From Candidatus Trichofilum aggregatum (lineage in GTDB: Bacteria > Chloroflexota > Anaerolineae > Promineifilales > Promineifilaceae): a stretch of DNA of 64,000 nucleotides. Where the stretch lies: assembly GCA_016716885.1 (NCBI GenBank), contig JADJUV010000017.1, positions 22,219 through 86,218 on the forward strand, given 5' to 3'. The notes beneath the pieces were generated by a model. It was not told the DNA's origin. It ran no database searches and saw only the letters and a program-made list of their open reading frames with translations. The translations under genes and the position numbers were made by a program. This document shows positions 17,496 through 28,200 of this stretch, one piece after another; positions within the stretch are counted from its first letter, which is position 1; every line of letters starts with the position of its first letter.

Positions 17496-20465
17496 CTACT
17501 CCTCATCCCTTCTCGCATCCTGCTGTTCTCGCTTCTTGGCTAACAGCCGCGAGGCCAGAGCCGTGCTATCACGGGGCGGCGTGGATGCACGTGGGGTGGG
17601 TGGTGTAGGCGTAGAGGGTGTTGCGGGCGCTTCCGGTTTCCCCGCCGGTGACTCCACCCGCTCAATAGGCCGCGCAAACGGCGACCCCTCTCCCCTCTCC
17701 ACTCTGCCCTCTCCACTTTCCGCACTCCCCTCTCCCCCTTTCCTCGCCCTTGCCTTCGCCTCAAACAGACTGCTCATCTGCTCCGCCCGCTCCGGGTCTA
17801 CGATGGGGGAAGGGAACATGCGGGCAAAAACGCGGCCGCCTGTCGCCGCCCAGGCCCGTTGCATATCGGTGCGGGTAACGACCAACCGGCGTAGCGCAAT
17901 ATCTACCGGGAGCAGAACAACCGCCAGCAGGGTCAGCCAATGCCAGATGGGGCGGGTGGTGGCTTCGCTGGGCAAGGTATGGTCAAACACAGCCAGGGGA
18001 TTGTCGGTCAGGTCGCGGCCGCGGGTCAATTCCGCCACATTCGCCAGCAACTGCGGGTTGCCGCCAAACTGCTGATACTCCGGCGAATAGCCCAACACCC
18101 AGCCACTCGTCTGCCCCACCGCTGTGTCTTCCCCTTCTTGACTCCCCGCCACCCGAATAAAATAAGCCCCGGCTGTCTCCGGGTTAAAATCGGCTTCATA
18201 CCGGCCTGGGGCCACCTGCTGCAAGGTCACATTGGTCGTTTCCCCGGCGGGCGAAATGACGTTGGCTTCCATCGTTAAATTGTTGAGGAACACCCCGTTG
18301 TTATCCCGCGCATCCACGGTCAAAACAGCATTTTCCCCCTGATACGTCACCACCGATTCCACGTTCGTATCCCGGCTTTGCGAAATGGTCCAGCGCACCG
18401 CCTGCCCCCAAAACTGGGCAAAACCAGCCCACGAGACCCAATCCGCACCCCAGCGCCCCGTCGCATCGGAAGTCCAGGCGACGGAGCGGCCCAGCCCATA
18501 TTGCCAGGCCGCCAACAGCGGATCCCCCTGGTGGGTTTCCAAAACAACCTGGGCCGCATCCTTGGGAGCCGTGCCAACATAACCAAACAGGGGTGGCACG
18601 GCTTCAATTCCTGCCAAAATAGGGCTACGGCTAATCAATGTGGGGAAGAATCGCTCTTCGATGAGGTAGGTGCGCTGGATGGCGGTGGTTTCCTGGGTGA
18701 AGATTTGCGGCAAATTGGCGGCCCGGTCGGTGAAATGGAAGCGCCCTCCCCCTCGTGCGGCCATCTCCTGAAGCCAGGGCACATCCGGCCCATTGCCGAT
18801 GCTGACAAAGGAGATGGTGACATCCTGGGCTACCAATGAGTCGAGCAGTTCCGGCACGCCCTCTTTCTCTTCGGAGTCAGCCCCGTCCGCCAGGATGATG
18901 ATGTGTTGGACTTCGGTGGGAGAAGCGGCCAGGGCGTCCGCGGCCGCGGCCAACCCTGTGCGCACATAAATGCCCCCGCCCCCGGCCCCAATCTGTCGGA
19001 TCAGACCAATGGCTTCTTCCTTTTCCCCCGCCGAAATGGGGCCAATGGGGTTGCTCGGCGCAGTGTCCACCGGAATGACGGTGATCACGTCGAAATCATT
19101 GAGCAATTCAACCACCCGAACCGCTCCTTCGGCCGCCAGTTGGATTTTCTGCACGCCCCCTTCGTTAACCGACATACTGCCAGAGCGGTCAATGACGATA
19201 ACGATGCTGACAGCGGGGAAACGCTCCTGATCCTTGATCTGCATGTCCACCGGGAGCGTGGCTTCGAGGGGGGTCTGGAAGTACCCACCCATACCGTAAC
19301 TTTGGGGGCCACCAATGGCGACCAGCCCGCCGCCCAGATCACGGACGTAAGTTTGCAGGATTTCCATTTTACGTGGGGTGAGGTTTTTGGCGTTGATGTT
19401 GACCAGGACGATGGAGCCGTAGTTGCTGAGTTCGGCCAGGGTGGCGGGCAGACCAGCGGGGGTGGTCACATCCACTTCCAGCCCGATGGCGCGTAGGGCC
19501 AGGATGAGTTGCGGGGCTTCATCGGGGTATGGGTTGCCGTTATCGTCCAACGTGCCATCGTTGGCCACCACCAGGACACGGGGCGGGCCAGCGATTTCGG
19601 TGAAGGCGGCCAGTTCGTTGTTCTGGAAGTAGGTGTCCTGGGCGGGAACCAGTTCAACCCGGTAACGGGCAAATTCTTGCTCAGCGGCCAGAAGGCGGAT
19701 GGAAAAGTTGTTGCTTCCGGCGTTGAGTTGAACAGCTTCTTCGGAAATGATCTGGCTACCTGCCAGCACGCGCAAGGTGGCGGGCATATTTTGGGTGCTT
19801 TCGATGGTAATGTTGATCGAGAACGCTTCCCCTTGGGTGACGCGGCTGGGGGCGGTGACACTGGTGATGAGGGCTTCGGTCGCGGCCGCGTCGCGGGCAA
19901 TGGGTACGTAGTCAATTTGCACACCGGACGCGGCCGCGAGCCGGGCCGCTTCGGTGGTATCGCCGAGCGTGGCCGCACCATCACTCAAAATGACGAGGCG
20001 CCGGGCACTGCCCGCCGGGAAAATCGCCAACCCCAACCGGATGGCCTCGGCCAGATCAGTGTGTAGGGTTTGAGGCACTGAGGTGATGGGGGCGAGTTCG
20101 GCCAGGCGGCTCATGGGACGATCGACCAGGGCGTTGGCTCCAAAAGCAATAACGGCGGCCTGATCAGTGGCTTCCATCTCTTCCAGGGCAGACTGGACGA
20201 ACAACTCGGCCTGGGCCACCTGCTCCGGCCCCATCGAGTCGGATACATCTATGAGGAAGACAACGGCCAACTCATCGGCGGCGCGCACGGTTTGGGTTCC
20301 GGCCAGGGAGAAGGTGAGGAGCAAGATGATGAACACCCGCAAACCGAGGCTGGCCCACTCACGCCAACGGGAGCGGATGTAGGTGGTGCGTTGCGGCCGC
20401 GCCAACCAGAAGAAGTAGGGCAGGGTCAGCAGGAGCAGAAGGGCCAGGGGGGTGGTGAAGTTCAT
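17496..20465 (-). CDS. VWA-domain membrane protein (BatA-like, with glutamine-amidotransferase-like fold)
   Basis: The 989-residue protein starts MNFTTPLALLLLLTLPYFFW, the first of two N-terminal helices typical of BatA/aerotolerance proteins. It has one VWA domain near residues 65-230 (VVFLIDVSDSMG, a MIDAS DxSxS). A segment resembling class I glutamine amidotransferases follows (GGGLVAIGGPQSYGMGGYF), then a second VWA domain (IVIVIDRSGSMS). A third membrane helix lies near the C terminus, followed by a Pro/Thr-rich cytoplasmic tail. Such proteins are thought to act with MoxR ATPases or in the envelope; no moxR is adjacent. The ATG at 20465 is chosen over an upstream TTG. AT-rich inverted-repeat elements flank the gene. 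Confidence 0.8.
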   Translation of the reverse strand: MNFTTPLALLLLLTLPYFFWLARPQRTTYIRSRWREWASLGLRVFIILLLTFSLAGTQTVRAADELAVVFLIDVSDSMGPEQVAQAELFVQSALEEMEATDQAAVIAFGANALVDRPMSRLAELAPITSVPQTLHTDLAEAIRLGLAIFPAGSARRLVILSDGAATLGDTTEAARLAAASGVQIDYVPIARDAAATEALITSVTAPSRVTQGEAFSINITIESTQNMPATLRVLAGSQIISEEAVQLNAGSNNFSIRLLAAEQEFARYRVELVPAQDTYFQNNELAAFTEIAGPPRVLVVANDGTLDDNGNPYPDEAPQLILALRAIGLEVDVTTPAGLPATLAELSNYGSIVLVNINAKNLTPRKMEILQTYVRDLGGGLVAIGGPQSYGMGGYFQTPLEATLPVDMQIKDQERFPAVSIVIVIDRSGSMSVNEGGVQKIQLAAEGAVRVVELLNDFDVITVIPVDTAPSNPIGPISAGEKEEAIGLIRQIGAGGGGIYVRTGLAAAADALAASPTEVQHIIILADGADSEEKEGVPELLDSLVAQDVTISFVSIGNGPDVPWLQEMAARGGGRFHFTDRAANLPQIFTQETTAIQRTYLIEERFFPTLISRSPILAGIEAVPPLFGYVGTAPKDAAQVVLETHQGDPLLAAWQYGLGRSVAWTSDATGRWGADWVSWAGFAQFWGQAVRWTISQSRDTNVESVVTYQGENAVLTVDARDNNGVFLNNLTMEANVISPAGETTNVTLQQVAPGRYEADFNPETAGAYFIRVAGSQEGEDTAVGQTSGWVLGYSPEYQQFGGNPQLLANVAELTRGRDLTDNPLAVFDHTLPSEATTRPIWHWLTLLAVVLLPVDIALRRLVVTRTDMQRAWAATGGRVFARMFPSPIVDPERAEQMSSLFEAKARARKGGEGSAESGEGRVERGEGSPFARPIERVESPAGKPEAPATPSTPTPPTPRASTPPRDSTALASRLLAKKREQQDARRDEE

Positions 20466-20550
20466 GAGAAAGTGAGCCGTTAGCAATAAAAGCGAACAGT
20501 GAACAGTTGTGATGATATGTTACTTTTGCCTAAAGGCAAGAGGGGGAGGG

Positions 20551-20642
20551 AATAATTAATTGTTGAATTGGCGAATTGGCGAATAGTTAACAGGGGGTTT
20601 CATTAACCATTCAACCGTTCAACAATTCACTTGTTAATTATT
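20551..20642. repeat. Long AT-rich inverted-repeat element flanking VWA gene, copy 2
   Basis: The same AATAATTAAT-TGTTGAAT arms as at 17382-17485 recur here, with a different centre. It lies between the VWA gene start and the end of the 161-residue hypothetical gene. Confidence 0.75.
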
Positions 20643-20680
20643 TTCTTTCCTTCATCATAAAACGAAGGTCTCTATTGTCA

Positions 20681-21166
20681 TCAAACCCAGTCATCGGATT
20701 CGGGGGTGGGGTCTTCGGGGAAGGAGCCGGACAGGTTGAGCCAGGCGAGTTCGAGGATTTGGGCGCGGAAGGTGGGGTCTTGGAGGTGGGTTTGCCAGGT
20801 TTGTTTGGCAGCATCGTGGGGATCGGTGGGTTGAGCGCGGCCGCGGACCGTCTCCACCCAACTATCGCCAATCACATTCCCCCCCGCTACCTCATCCAGC
20901 GCATCGCCTAGCCGCTCCCACAACTGCCGTTTGGCTTCGGCTTTGCCCTTTTCCGGCAAGGTTTTACCCACATTCAAGATAGATCGCCAGGGAAACCCTT
21001 TGATCTTTTTCTCTTGCGCCACCGTTTTGAGCCGTTTTAAGGCTTCCTCACCGCTTACCCAGGTATCATAATCCTGGCCGTCGGTGTGTTGGTAACGCAC
21101 TTGTATCTGGTCGCCAAAGTCATGGCGCATCTTGGCGGTTTGGAGAAAGCGTTTAAGAATGACCAT
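20681..21166 (-). CDS. Hypothetical 161-residue protein in the DUF393 operon
   Basis: The protein begins MVILKRFLQTAKMRHDF and is rich in charged residues and Trp, with no membrane helix and only polar or helical character. I recognise no family. The ATG at 21166 follows TACGGAGGACGCTT, a good Shine-Dalgarno, and overlaps the end of the DUF393 gene by 14 bases. The two are therefore likely translated together, and this one may assist the redox protein. An in-frame extension to 21373 runs through the neighbouring gene and is not credible. Confidence 0.6.
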   Translation of the reverse strand: MVILKRFLQTAKMRHDFGDQIQVRYQHTDGQDYDTWVSGEEALKRLKTVAQEKKIKGFPWRSILNVGKTLPEKGKAEAKRQLWERLGDALDEVAGGNVIGDSWVETVRGRAQPTDPHDAAKQTWQTHLQDPTFRAQILELAWLNLSGSFPEDPTPESDDWV

Positions 21167-21575
21167 AAGCGTCCTCCGTATTGCGTGGTGCGTGTTCCGT
21201 AGGTGATGGGATGGCACAGGTAGCTGTTGAGCCGGGCATGAGGTGGCGGTGGGTGGCGATCCAACGGTAGAGCCAGTCTTCAAGCGGGTGCAGGCCGGGT
21301 AAACGATAGAGAAAAGCCAGCGGCCGCGCCCACCAGATGTACTGGAGACATTGGTTGACCGCGGCCGCGCCACCCAGCACCTTCTCTTCTGTCGTGATAA
21401 ACCACACCTGGCTTAACACATCGTCTAGCGAAAGGTTGTATCGGGCCAGTAAGTCGGGGATGGTGTGCCAGGGAGTGATAACGATCTGTTGTCGAGAGAG
21501 CGTCTGCACGAGACGGGCCGTTTTCTCTCAAAAACCACAATCACCATCATAAATAAGGAGAGGCTGGGCCATCAT
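21153..21575 (-). CDS. DCC/DUF393 thiol-disulfide oxidoreductase-like protein with in-frame UGA (candidate selenoprotein)
   Basis: Reading from ATG at 21575 gives MMAQPLLIYDGDCGF, then an in-frame TGA (21528-21530), then EKTARLVQTLSRQQ in the same frame to a normal stop at 21153 (140 codons). Family members carry DGxCxxC; here TGA occupies exactly the second Cys position, giving C-G-F-Sec if decoded. Twelve bases after the TGA is a perfect 5-bp stem (21511-21515/21501-21505) with loop CGUGC. The loop begins 17 bases after the TGA and has G as its second base, matching bacterial SECIS spacing rules. GAGAG and CUCUC could extend a lower stem. The start overlaps the kinase stop (ATGA) and GAGGTG precedes it. 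A simple point mutation is the main alternative; nearby genes do carry lesions. Confidence 0.65.
21501..21530 (-). promoter_or_regulatory. Candidate bacterial SECIS element with UGA codon
   Basis: The feature covers the UGA and the following hairpin in the minus-strand mRNA. The upper stem CGUCU/AGACG has five Watson-Crick pairs and a five-base loop, 12 bases from the UGA; the E. coli fdhF minimal element is 11 bases away. The GAGAG overlapping the UGA can pair with CUCUC at 21496-21500, leaving a nine-base internal loop on one side. Confidence 0.45.
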
Positions 21576-23760
21576 TTCACCTCAGCCACAGGGATGGGTA
21601 AATAGATGGTAAAGGTGCTACCGGCCCCATAATTGCTTTGCGCTTCGATGCGGCCGCCATGCGCCTCAATGATAAAACGAGCCAGCGGCAAGCCTAAACC
21701 CATGCCCACAGCCGTAGATGTGTTTTGGTTGAGTTGGGTTAAGCCTAACCAGATAATCGCCAGCCGATCTTCAGAGATGCCCACGCCATTATCGGTCACC
21801 CGCACATAAATCTCATCATCCTGACGACCATACGTGATCTCCACATGTCCACCAATTTTGTTGAATTTGATGGCATTGTGCAGCAAAAATTGTAGCGCTT
21901 CCTGTAAACGTTGGGCGTCACCCCTTATTTGGGGCAGGTGATGGCTATTGGCCTGCGTATTAACCTGAACACGCCGGGCCTCAGCCATGGCTGAGAGGCT
22001 GGTGACACTGGTACGGATGACATCATCCAGGCGCACATTAGCAAACTGAAACTCGCTCTGTTTTTGAATGCGCCCAGAAACGGTAATGAGACGATCCAAC
22101 ATCACTTTGAATTCGGCCAAAGGTTTTGTCAGGCGATCGGGCAGGGTAATGAGCGACTCGTTTTGGCTGGCTTCGTTGTAGGGTGCGCTGCCACTGGCTT
22201 TCAATGGTGCCAAACCCTTTGCGCACATCGGGGGAGATGAGGTGCAGGAATTGGCGGTACAGTCGAGATACGGCTTCCCACCGCTCGGCTCGTTCGATGT
22301 AATCCTGATGGTTGTTTGACTCTTTATGATAAGTCTGGCTCAGGCTCCAAAACTGATGCGAGAGATGAAAAACGGGTCCCATCTGGTGAGCCAAAACAGT
22401 GAGACGGGCAAAATCGTGGGGGGTATAGGTGATCTGCTCGTGTTTCATGCCCAACGCTAGCACACCAACCAGGGTAGCACCACCGTGTAAGGGCAGATAA
22501 AGCAGCCGATTCCATTGACGCAAGGTATCTCTTTCCTCAGGTTGCATGGCTTCAAAATCGCTGAGGGTGTCAATGTCATATTGCACCAGGGGCTGGCCAG
22601 GTTACGCTGTAAATGGGTGATGAAGGAGCTTTGGGGGAAAAGTAGGCTGGTTCTGGTAAAGGTTGGGTGAGGCTAGCCCGCGGCCGCAAACAAATCCGCT
22701 CCCCTTCTTCTATCACCGTCAGCAACCAGGCATCTTCTGTATGCCATTGCTGTTGCACCCAGGTAAGTAGCGTCTGAGCCAGTTGTTGGGGGTCAGTTAA
22801 ACGCCCATCTAAACGTTCAACGGGCAATAAAGCCGTCCCTGCATTTTCATCTACTTCGGCACCCCGTTGGAAAAGCTGATTGACGAGGCGATAGAGCAGG
22901 GCAATGAGGGCGGAAAACCCCGCGGCCGCGAGGGTAATGCCTGGCAACGTTTGACGAATATTGTCCCCGGTGGTCGTCTGAGTTAGAAAAAAGATGCCAC
23001 CCAGAGTCAAGAAAAAAACCAGCGTCACAAAGAACAGGCGGCGCAAGTTTTGCCGCAGAGTAATCTGTAGATCAGGCAGACGTTCACGGGTGAGACTGAG
23101 CGTAGCCACGGTTGCGGCCGCGATGGTCAACAAAACTCCCATCTGCAACCAACCCAACCCGCCTCGCTGTTGAATAAGGGCCGGTATCCCCCCCACCATA
23201 AACCCGCTCAGGGCAAACAGCCAATAATTAACCTGGTTGCGATACATGGATGTGGGCACTTTGTGATGCGCCACCCGGGTCAACATCCAGGCGGCAAACA
23301 GGGGCAAAAACCAGCTCGTCGCCCATACGGCGGCCCACCAATCAAACTGGCGGACGGCCAGGCCACCCAACACGGCAGGCTCAAAACGAACGATATTCAG
23401 GAGCGGGTCCAGCGCAATAGCACCCACCCATAGGGCTACAAAAAAAACGAGCGGCAGATTGCGCCACCGCCCGGTTACATTCAGGTAGGTGGTCGTGGTC
23501 AGCAAAATCGCGGCCCCCATCAGGCCAAAGGCATAACGGCTGATAAATTGCCAGTTGTAGCTGACAATGACGGAAGCGTTACGGCCCAGGAAATTGCTTA
23601 GAATGCTACTGGCCCATACGGCGGCCAGAAGCAGGGTCGCGGACCATAACCAGATGAGGGTGGAGCGGTGTTGGCGTTGCGGCCGCTGAATTTGGCCGAT
23701 GAGAAATAAAAAGGCCAGGGGTAAAAGAGAGAGGATTAAAAACTGCTGGGTGAGACTCAT
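21572..23760 (-). pseudogene. Multi-pass GAF-domain histidine kinase, broken by at least three frameshifts
   Basis: Three reading-frame segments collinearly form one kinase of about 725 residues. The first (23760-22576) is an N-terminal region with about eight membrane helices. The second (22586-22038) covers the GAF-like region with LYLPLHGGATLVGVLALG. The third (22228-21572) carries the ATPase domain: N box LQFLLHNAIKFN, G1 VTDNGVGIS, G2 GMGLGLPLARFIIEAHGG. The His phosphorylation site is not obvious, lying in the damaged region near 22190. Indels are needed near 22190, 22590 and 22615. The stop overlaps the start of the DUF393 gene, so expression was probably coupled. It may be intact in the organism if the indels are sequencing errors. 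Confidence 0.7.
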
Positions 23761-23807
23761 ACTGGTTAATTATCCCACATTTTCCCCTGAACTCACCATG
23801 CTCATTT

Positions 23808-23845
23808 CCCACATATCCCACATCCATTTGTGGGATATATGTGGG
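23808..23845. terminator. Hairpin between AlbA_2 gene and histidine kinase
   Basis: CCCACATATCCCACA (23808-23822) pairs with 23829-23845 with a two-base bulge and a six-base loop. Direct repeats of TCCCACAT also occur. It lies just after the minus-strand gene ending at 23851 and before the kinase start. Confidence 0.55.
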
Positions 23846-23850
23846 ATAAA

Positions 23851-25218
23851 TCACTTAAGAATGTAGTAGGTCCCTTTGTTGGAGCCAATTTTGAGCAGAT
23901 GGCCCCGATCTACCAGGTCGGACAAGTCGCGGCGCAGGGTTTCTGAGGAGACATCTTCAAAGAGGCGCTGGTACTCCCGATTGGTGATACTGCCATTCTC
24001 GCGCACATAAGACAGGGCACGAGTCTGCCGCTCGTTCATGCTTTGGGCACCACGAGGAACAGCTTTGCGTTCGCGGGTATTGGTCAGCGTGACGGTGAAA
24101 GAATAAGGGGTGTCGCGGAATTTGGGCGGATTATGGCCCGCCTGCACCATATCTTCGATCATGCGGTCAATGCCCAACCCCAACTCTTCGATGTAGCCCC
24201 ATTGGTAAAGGCCATTGACCAGGCGAGGGTTACGCGAGTAATGCTCCTCGACCAGGTTGTCTATGGTGATGTAGCCGGGCAACCCACCAGGGCTGATGAT
24301 CTCCAACCGATCCGCGTACATGCGAATTTCGGTGCGCCGTCCTTTGATGCTGTAATCGCGATGGCAAACGGCGTTGACCAGAGCTTCACGCACGGCAAAG
24401 GGGGGATATTCGGTTAGCTCTTCCCGCTCCAGACTATTAACCACGGCTCCCACGCGCATCTCTTCCCAGGTGATGGCCCAGGCCCGCTCGATGATGCGGG
24501 CCAGGGGGCCACTCAGTTCGTCGCGGCGACCGTAGCCGACACCGCCATCTTCGCCACGTGGCTCGGTGCCCGGAAATTTAACGAAGACGAGACCACTTTG
24601 GGGCAGGAAGGTCTGCGGCCGCTTACAAAACAGGAGCAAACCTGCTACCGTAGGCGAACCATCATGATCCACCGCCCCAATTTCAAAGAGCATGTTTTTG
24701 AGTGAGGTGGCTTTGGGCGCACCCCGCTGTTCCCGCTTTTCCACATATTCATCCAGAATAGCCCGATCAAAATCCCGTTGGCTGGCTCCTGGCACAACCT
24801 GGGTTTCAAAATCGTTGGCATCTTTGGTGCTGGCGAGTTGGTGGATTTCCTGACCGGAGAGGGGGCGGTTGCTGGTGCCACTGCGGATGAGGGCGCGGCC
24901 ATCGGCCAGGGTGTGGAGTTCGTTGCTGCGGGCCACCCGGATGCCGATGAGCATTCCCTGGGGGGTGTCTACCTGTTGCCAATCACCGCGCACGGGGGGA
25001 CGACATTGGGACGCGGCCGCGCGGAATGCCCCTTCGGCCTCTTCACCCCAAATTTCGTTGACATAGCGGCCGCTTTCATCCAGCCCCATGACAATGAGGC
25101 CCCCTTCGCCATTGGCAAAGGCCACCAGGCACTCCGCCAACATATCCGGGTCCGCCTCAGCCAAAAATGCCAGTTGTTGGCCGGGTTGTTTGTTGCCTAA
25201 CGGGAACTGTGCAGACAT
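23851..25218 (-). CDS. AlbA_2/Schlafen-AAA_4 DNA-binding transcriptional regulator-like protein
   Basis: The 455-residue protein has an N-terminal AlbA_2 (AAA_4) domain with the family motif FANGEGGLIVMGLDESG (about residues 33-49). The middle HATPase-like C-terminal half (VREALVNAVCHRDYSI ... GGLPGYITIDNL) is typical of the RecG-like 'ATP-dependent DNA helicase-related' family. A winged helix at the end has TNREYQRLFEDVSSETLRRDL. Despite the name it lacks helicase motifs. Members act as regulators and sometimes sit in defence islands; no defence genes adjoin it here. It lies in the same direction as the cyclase gene with a 15-base gap, so they probably share an operon. Confidence 0.85.
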   Translation of the reverse strand: MSAQFPLGNKQPGQQLAFLAEADPDMLAECLVAFANGEGGLIVMGLDESGRYVNEIWGEEAEGAFRAAASQCRPPVRGDWQQVDTPQGMLIGIRVARSNELHTLADGRALIRSGTSNRPLSGQEIHQLASTKDANDFETQVVPGASQRDFDRAILDEYVEKREQRGAPKATSLKNMLFEIGAVDHDGSPTVAGLLLFCKRPQTFLPQSGLVFVKFPGTEPRGEDGGVGYGRRDELSGPLARIIERAWAITWEEMRVGAVVNSLEREELTEYPPFAVREALVNAVCHRDYSIKGRRTEIRMYADRLEIISPGGLPGYITIDNLVEEHYSRNPRLVNGLYQWGYIEELGLGIDRMIEDMVQAGHNPPKFRDTPYSFTVTLTNTRERKAVPRGAQSMNERQTRALSYVRENGSITNREYQRLFEDVSSETLRRDLSDLVDRGHLLKIGSNKGTYYILK

Positions 25219-25233
25219 ACGGCTACGGTCTCC

Positions 25234-28200
25234 TCACAACAACGGCTCTGGCTCATCCATACGCGCCAGCTCCAGCTTCATTTCCAGACGGCTGAACAGA
25301 TCATACGCTTTTTGCCATAAGGCGTCACCTTCAGCCTGGTGGCCCTGTCGCCGTTCCGACCAACCCCAGATGCGGTAGAGGCGGGCCAGGCTGGCTTCCA
25401 TGCCTTTGTCCATGAAGATGGTTTCACTTTGGCGAAAGCACGCGGCCGCGTCCCCTATCTCTCCCTGTTTGGCTTCCACGGGTACAGCCTTACCCAACCG
25501 ATCCATCGTCTGACCTAACACCAGCCAGGCCTTGCCAATACCATCCTTGTCCCCGGCATTGAGGCTCTTCACCAACGCCTGTTGCGCCGCTGGCAGGGCC
25601 TCCGCATCTTGTCCCAACCCCAAATAAGCCAGGGCCAGAAAACGGTGTAATTCGTGTTGGAAAAACCAATCTTTCTCCGCCAGTTGCAACACATCCCACA
25701 CATCGGTCAATACCGCATCATAATCACCCAACCCCAGCCGTGCCCCGGCCAGGTTATTGCGATACAACGCTACTCCAGCCCGGTTGCCAATTTCTTGGGC
25801 CATAGCCAGCGCTTCTTCTAACAAGGGTACCGCTTTTTCATAATTGCCTTGCAAACGAGCCGTTTCGCCCAAATTGTTCAACATGCTGGCGGTACTGGAG
25901 CGGTTGCCAATTTGTCGCCTAAATTCTAACGCTTGTTCAATATATGGTTCAGCCAAATCAAACCGGCCTAAGGCCACATAAGCGACCCCAATCAGGTTGC
26001 GGCTTTGCGACTTCATCAGCAAATCATCACTGTTCTGACAAAGGGTGAAACATTGATGACCGATGGTCAGTGCCTGCTCCATTTCCCCTAACCGGTAGAG
26101 TGTCCAGCCACGCCGATATAAAACAGCCGCCAGTTGGGCTTGGGTTAAGGTGTCGGACTGGTGGGCCAACGTTTCCATCTGTTCCGCTAAATAAAGGGCC
26201 TGCTGATATTCACCGTAACGTTCATGAATACGGGCCAGGTTATCATAGGCTTCAACCTGACGAAAAACATCACCCACGGACTGGGCCAGGGTGAAAAGGG
26301 TATGGAAAATGCCGGTGGCCTCAGTGTAACGGGCTTGCAGGCGCAAGGAAATGCCTAAGCCACTCAGTAGACTGCATTGCTGGGCAATGGGAACTTGTTG
26401 ACCCTGGTTGTTAACCAGTTCCAGGGCGTGCTGGTAATAGTTGGCGGCGACGGTGTGGGCGTAGGTGGTTTGGGCCTGGCGAGCGGCCCGTTCGTACCAG
26501 CCAATGGCTTCATGTAACAAACCGGCCTGTTCATAATGATGGGCAATGGCCCCAGCATATTCATCTACCCGGCGGCCACTTTGCTCAACCAGCCACGCGG
26601 CCGCGCGCTCATGGAAGCGCCGCCGCCGTGATTTCAGCACACTTTCATAGGTAACTTCATGCAAAATGGCATGTTTGAACATGAACTCCGCCGTACCCGC
26701 AAAAGCGGGTGACTGACGACGAAAGATAAGCTCTTTGCCTTGTAAGGCGGTCAACCCTTCATTAACCGGTTCACCTGGTTGCTCCGGTTCTTCTTGGGTT
26801 AGATAAGTGACCGCCCCATCCCAAAAAATGCGCCCCACCACCGAAGCCCGTTGCAGGAGTTCACGCTCTGGAAGGGATAGGCGATCCAGGCGGGCCTGTA
26901 ACACGCCGGTCAACGTAGGGGGAACCTGCACTTCAGCCAACCGCCCCGGATGCACCCGCCACACCTCGGCCCCGGGCATAATGACACCATTCTCGATCAT
27001 CATTTTGATCAGTTCTTCCATGTAGAACGGGTTACCGGCGGCATTGATGATGACGGTTTCTTGCAAGATCGAAGGGATCGTAGGCACAAGGCGCAAGATT
27101 TCTTGGACCAACCGGCTACTTTCCTCACGGGTGAGCGCGTTGAGGGCAACGAGCGGATAACGCTCTTTCCAGGCGGGGCGATGTTCAAACAGGTTGGTGC
27201 GGGTCAGGGCTAAAATGAGGACGGGATATTCGGGAACGTGGCGGGCCAGATGTTCGACGAGGTCCAGCGAGTTGTCGTCGGCCCAGTGGATGTCTTCCAG
27301 GAGAATGAGGACGGGATTGGCGCGGGTCGCGGCCGCGAAAAATTGGCCGATATAAAAGAACGCCCGATCACGAATCTGCCGTGTATCATCCAACACTCCC
27401 CGAATATAGGGACTCTCCGAAAAATCAAACCCCAATAACTGGCCGATAAAATGGGCCTTTTCTAACCCGTTCTCACCCAAAATGGTGGCAAAAGCCGTTT
27501 CAATCTTATGTCGGGCCACCTGGGGAGCATCACTATCCTGAATTTCCAGGCGGTAGGAAATGAGGTCACGCATGAGGGCATAGGGCGCATAACGCATCTG
27601 CTGATCAGCCCGCCCTTTGAAATAAAGCACCGTCTCTGGTAACGGATCAATCCACTTTTCAAACTCGTACAGCAGGCGCGACTTGCCAATACCGGCATCC
27701 CCAACGATGGTGAGGAGTTGCAACTTTTGCTGATGAATGGTGCGGTATAGGGCTTCCTGCAATTGCTGAAGCTCGTGTTCACGGCCAATCATCTGGGTCT
27801 CGATGCCCTCGACCCCCCGGGTGCCGACGCGGAAGGCCCGCGGCCGCACGCGCTGAACCACATACACGCGCAATGAGCCACTCTTGCCCTTCACAGCCAA
27901 CAAATTTTGCGGTTGCACATCAAAGATGCCACGCACATGCCGGTAAGTATCATGAGAGATGAGCACTCCCCCCACCGGGGCGGAGGCTTCCAGGCGGCTA
28001 GCCGTGTTTACGGTGTCACCCAAGGCCGTAAATTCGCCGGTGCTGCCCACCTGGCCCAACAAAACAGGCCCGGTGTTCAGACCAATCCGCATGGCAAAAT
28101 CCATACCGGCAGGGATGCCTGGCTCGGTTGACCAGTGGCGGATGGCTTGTTGCATAGCCAACGCCGCTCTCACGGCCTGCTCGGGATCATCTTCCTGGGC

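Noticed and set aside
21528..21530. UGA read as a genome-wide sense codon (genetic code 4 or 25)
   Set aside because: Many genes in the window end properly with TGA (for example uvrA, the hydrolase and the NYN gene), so UGA is a normal stop here.
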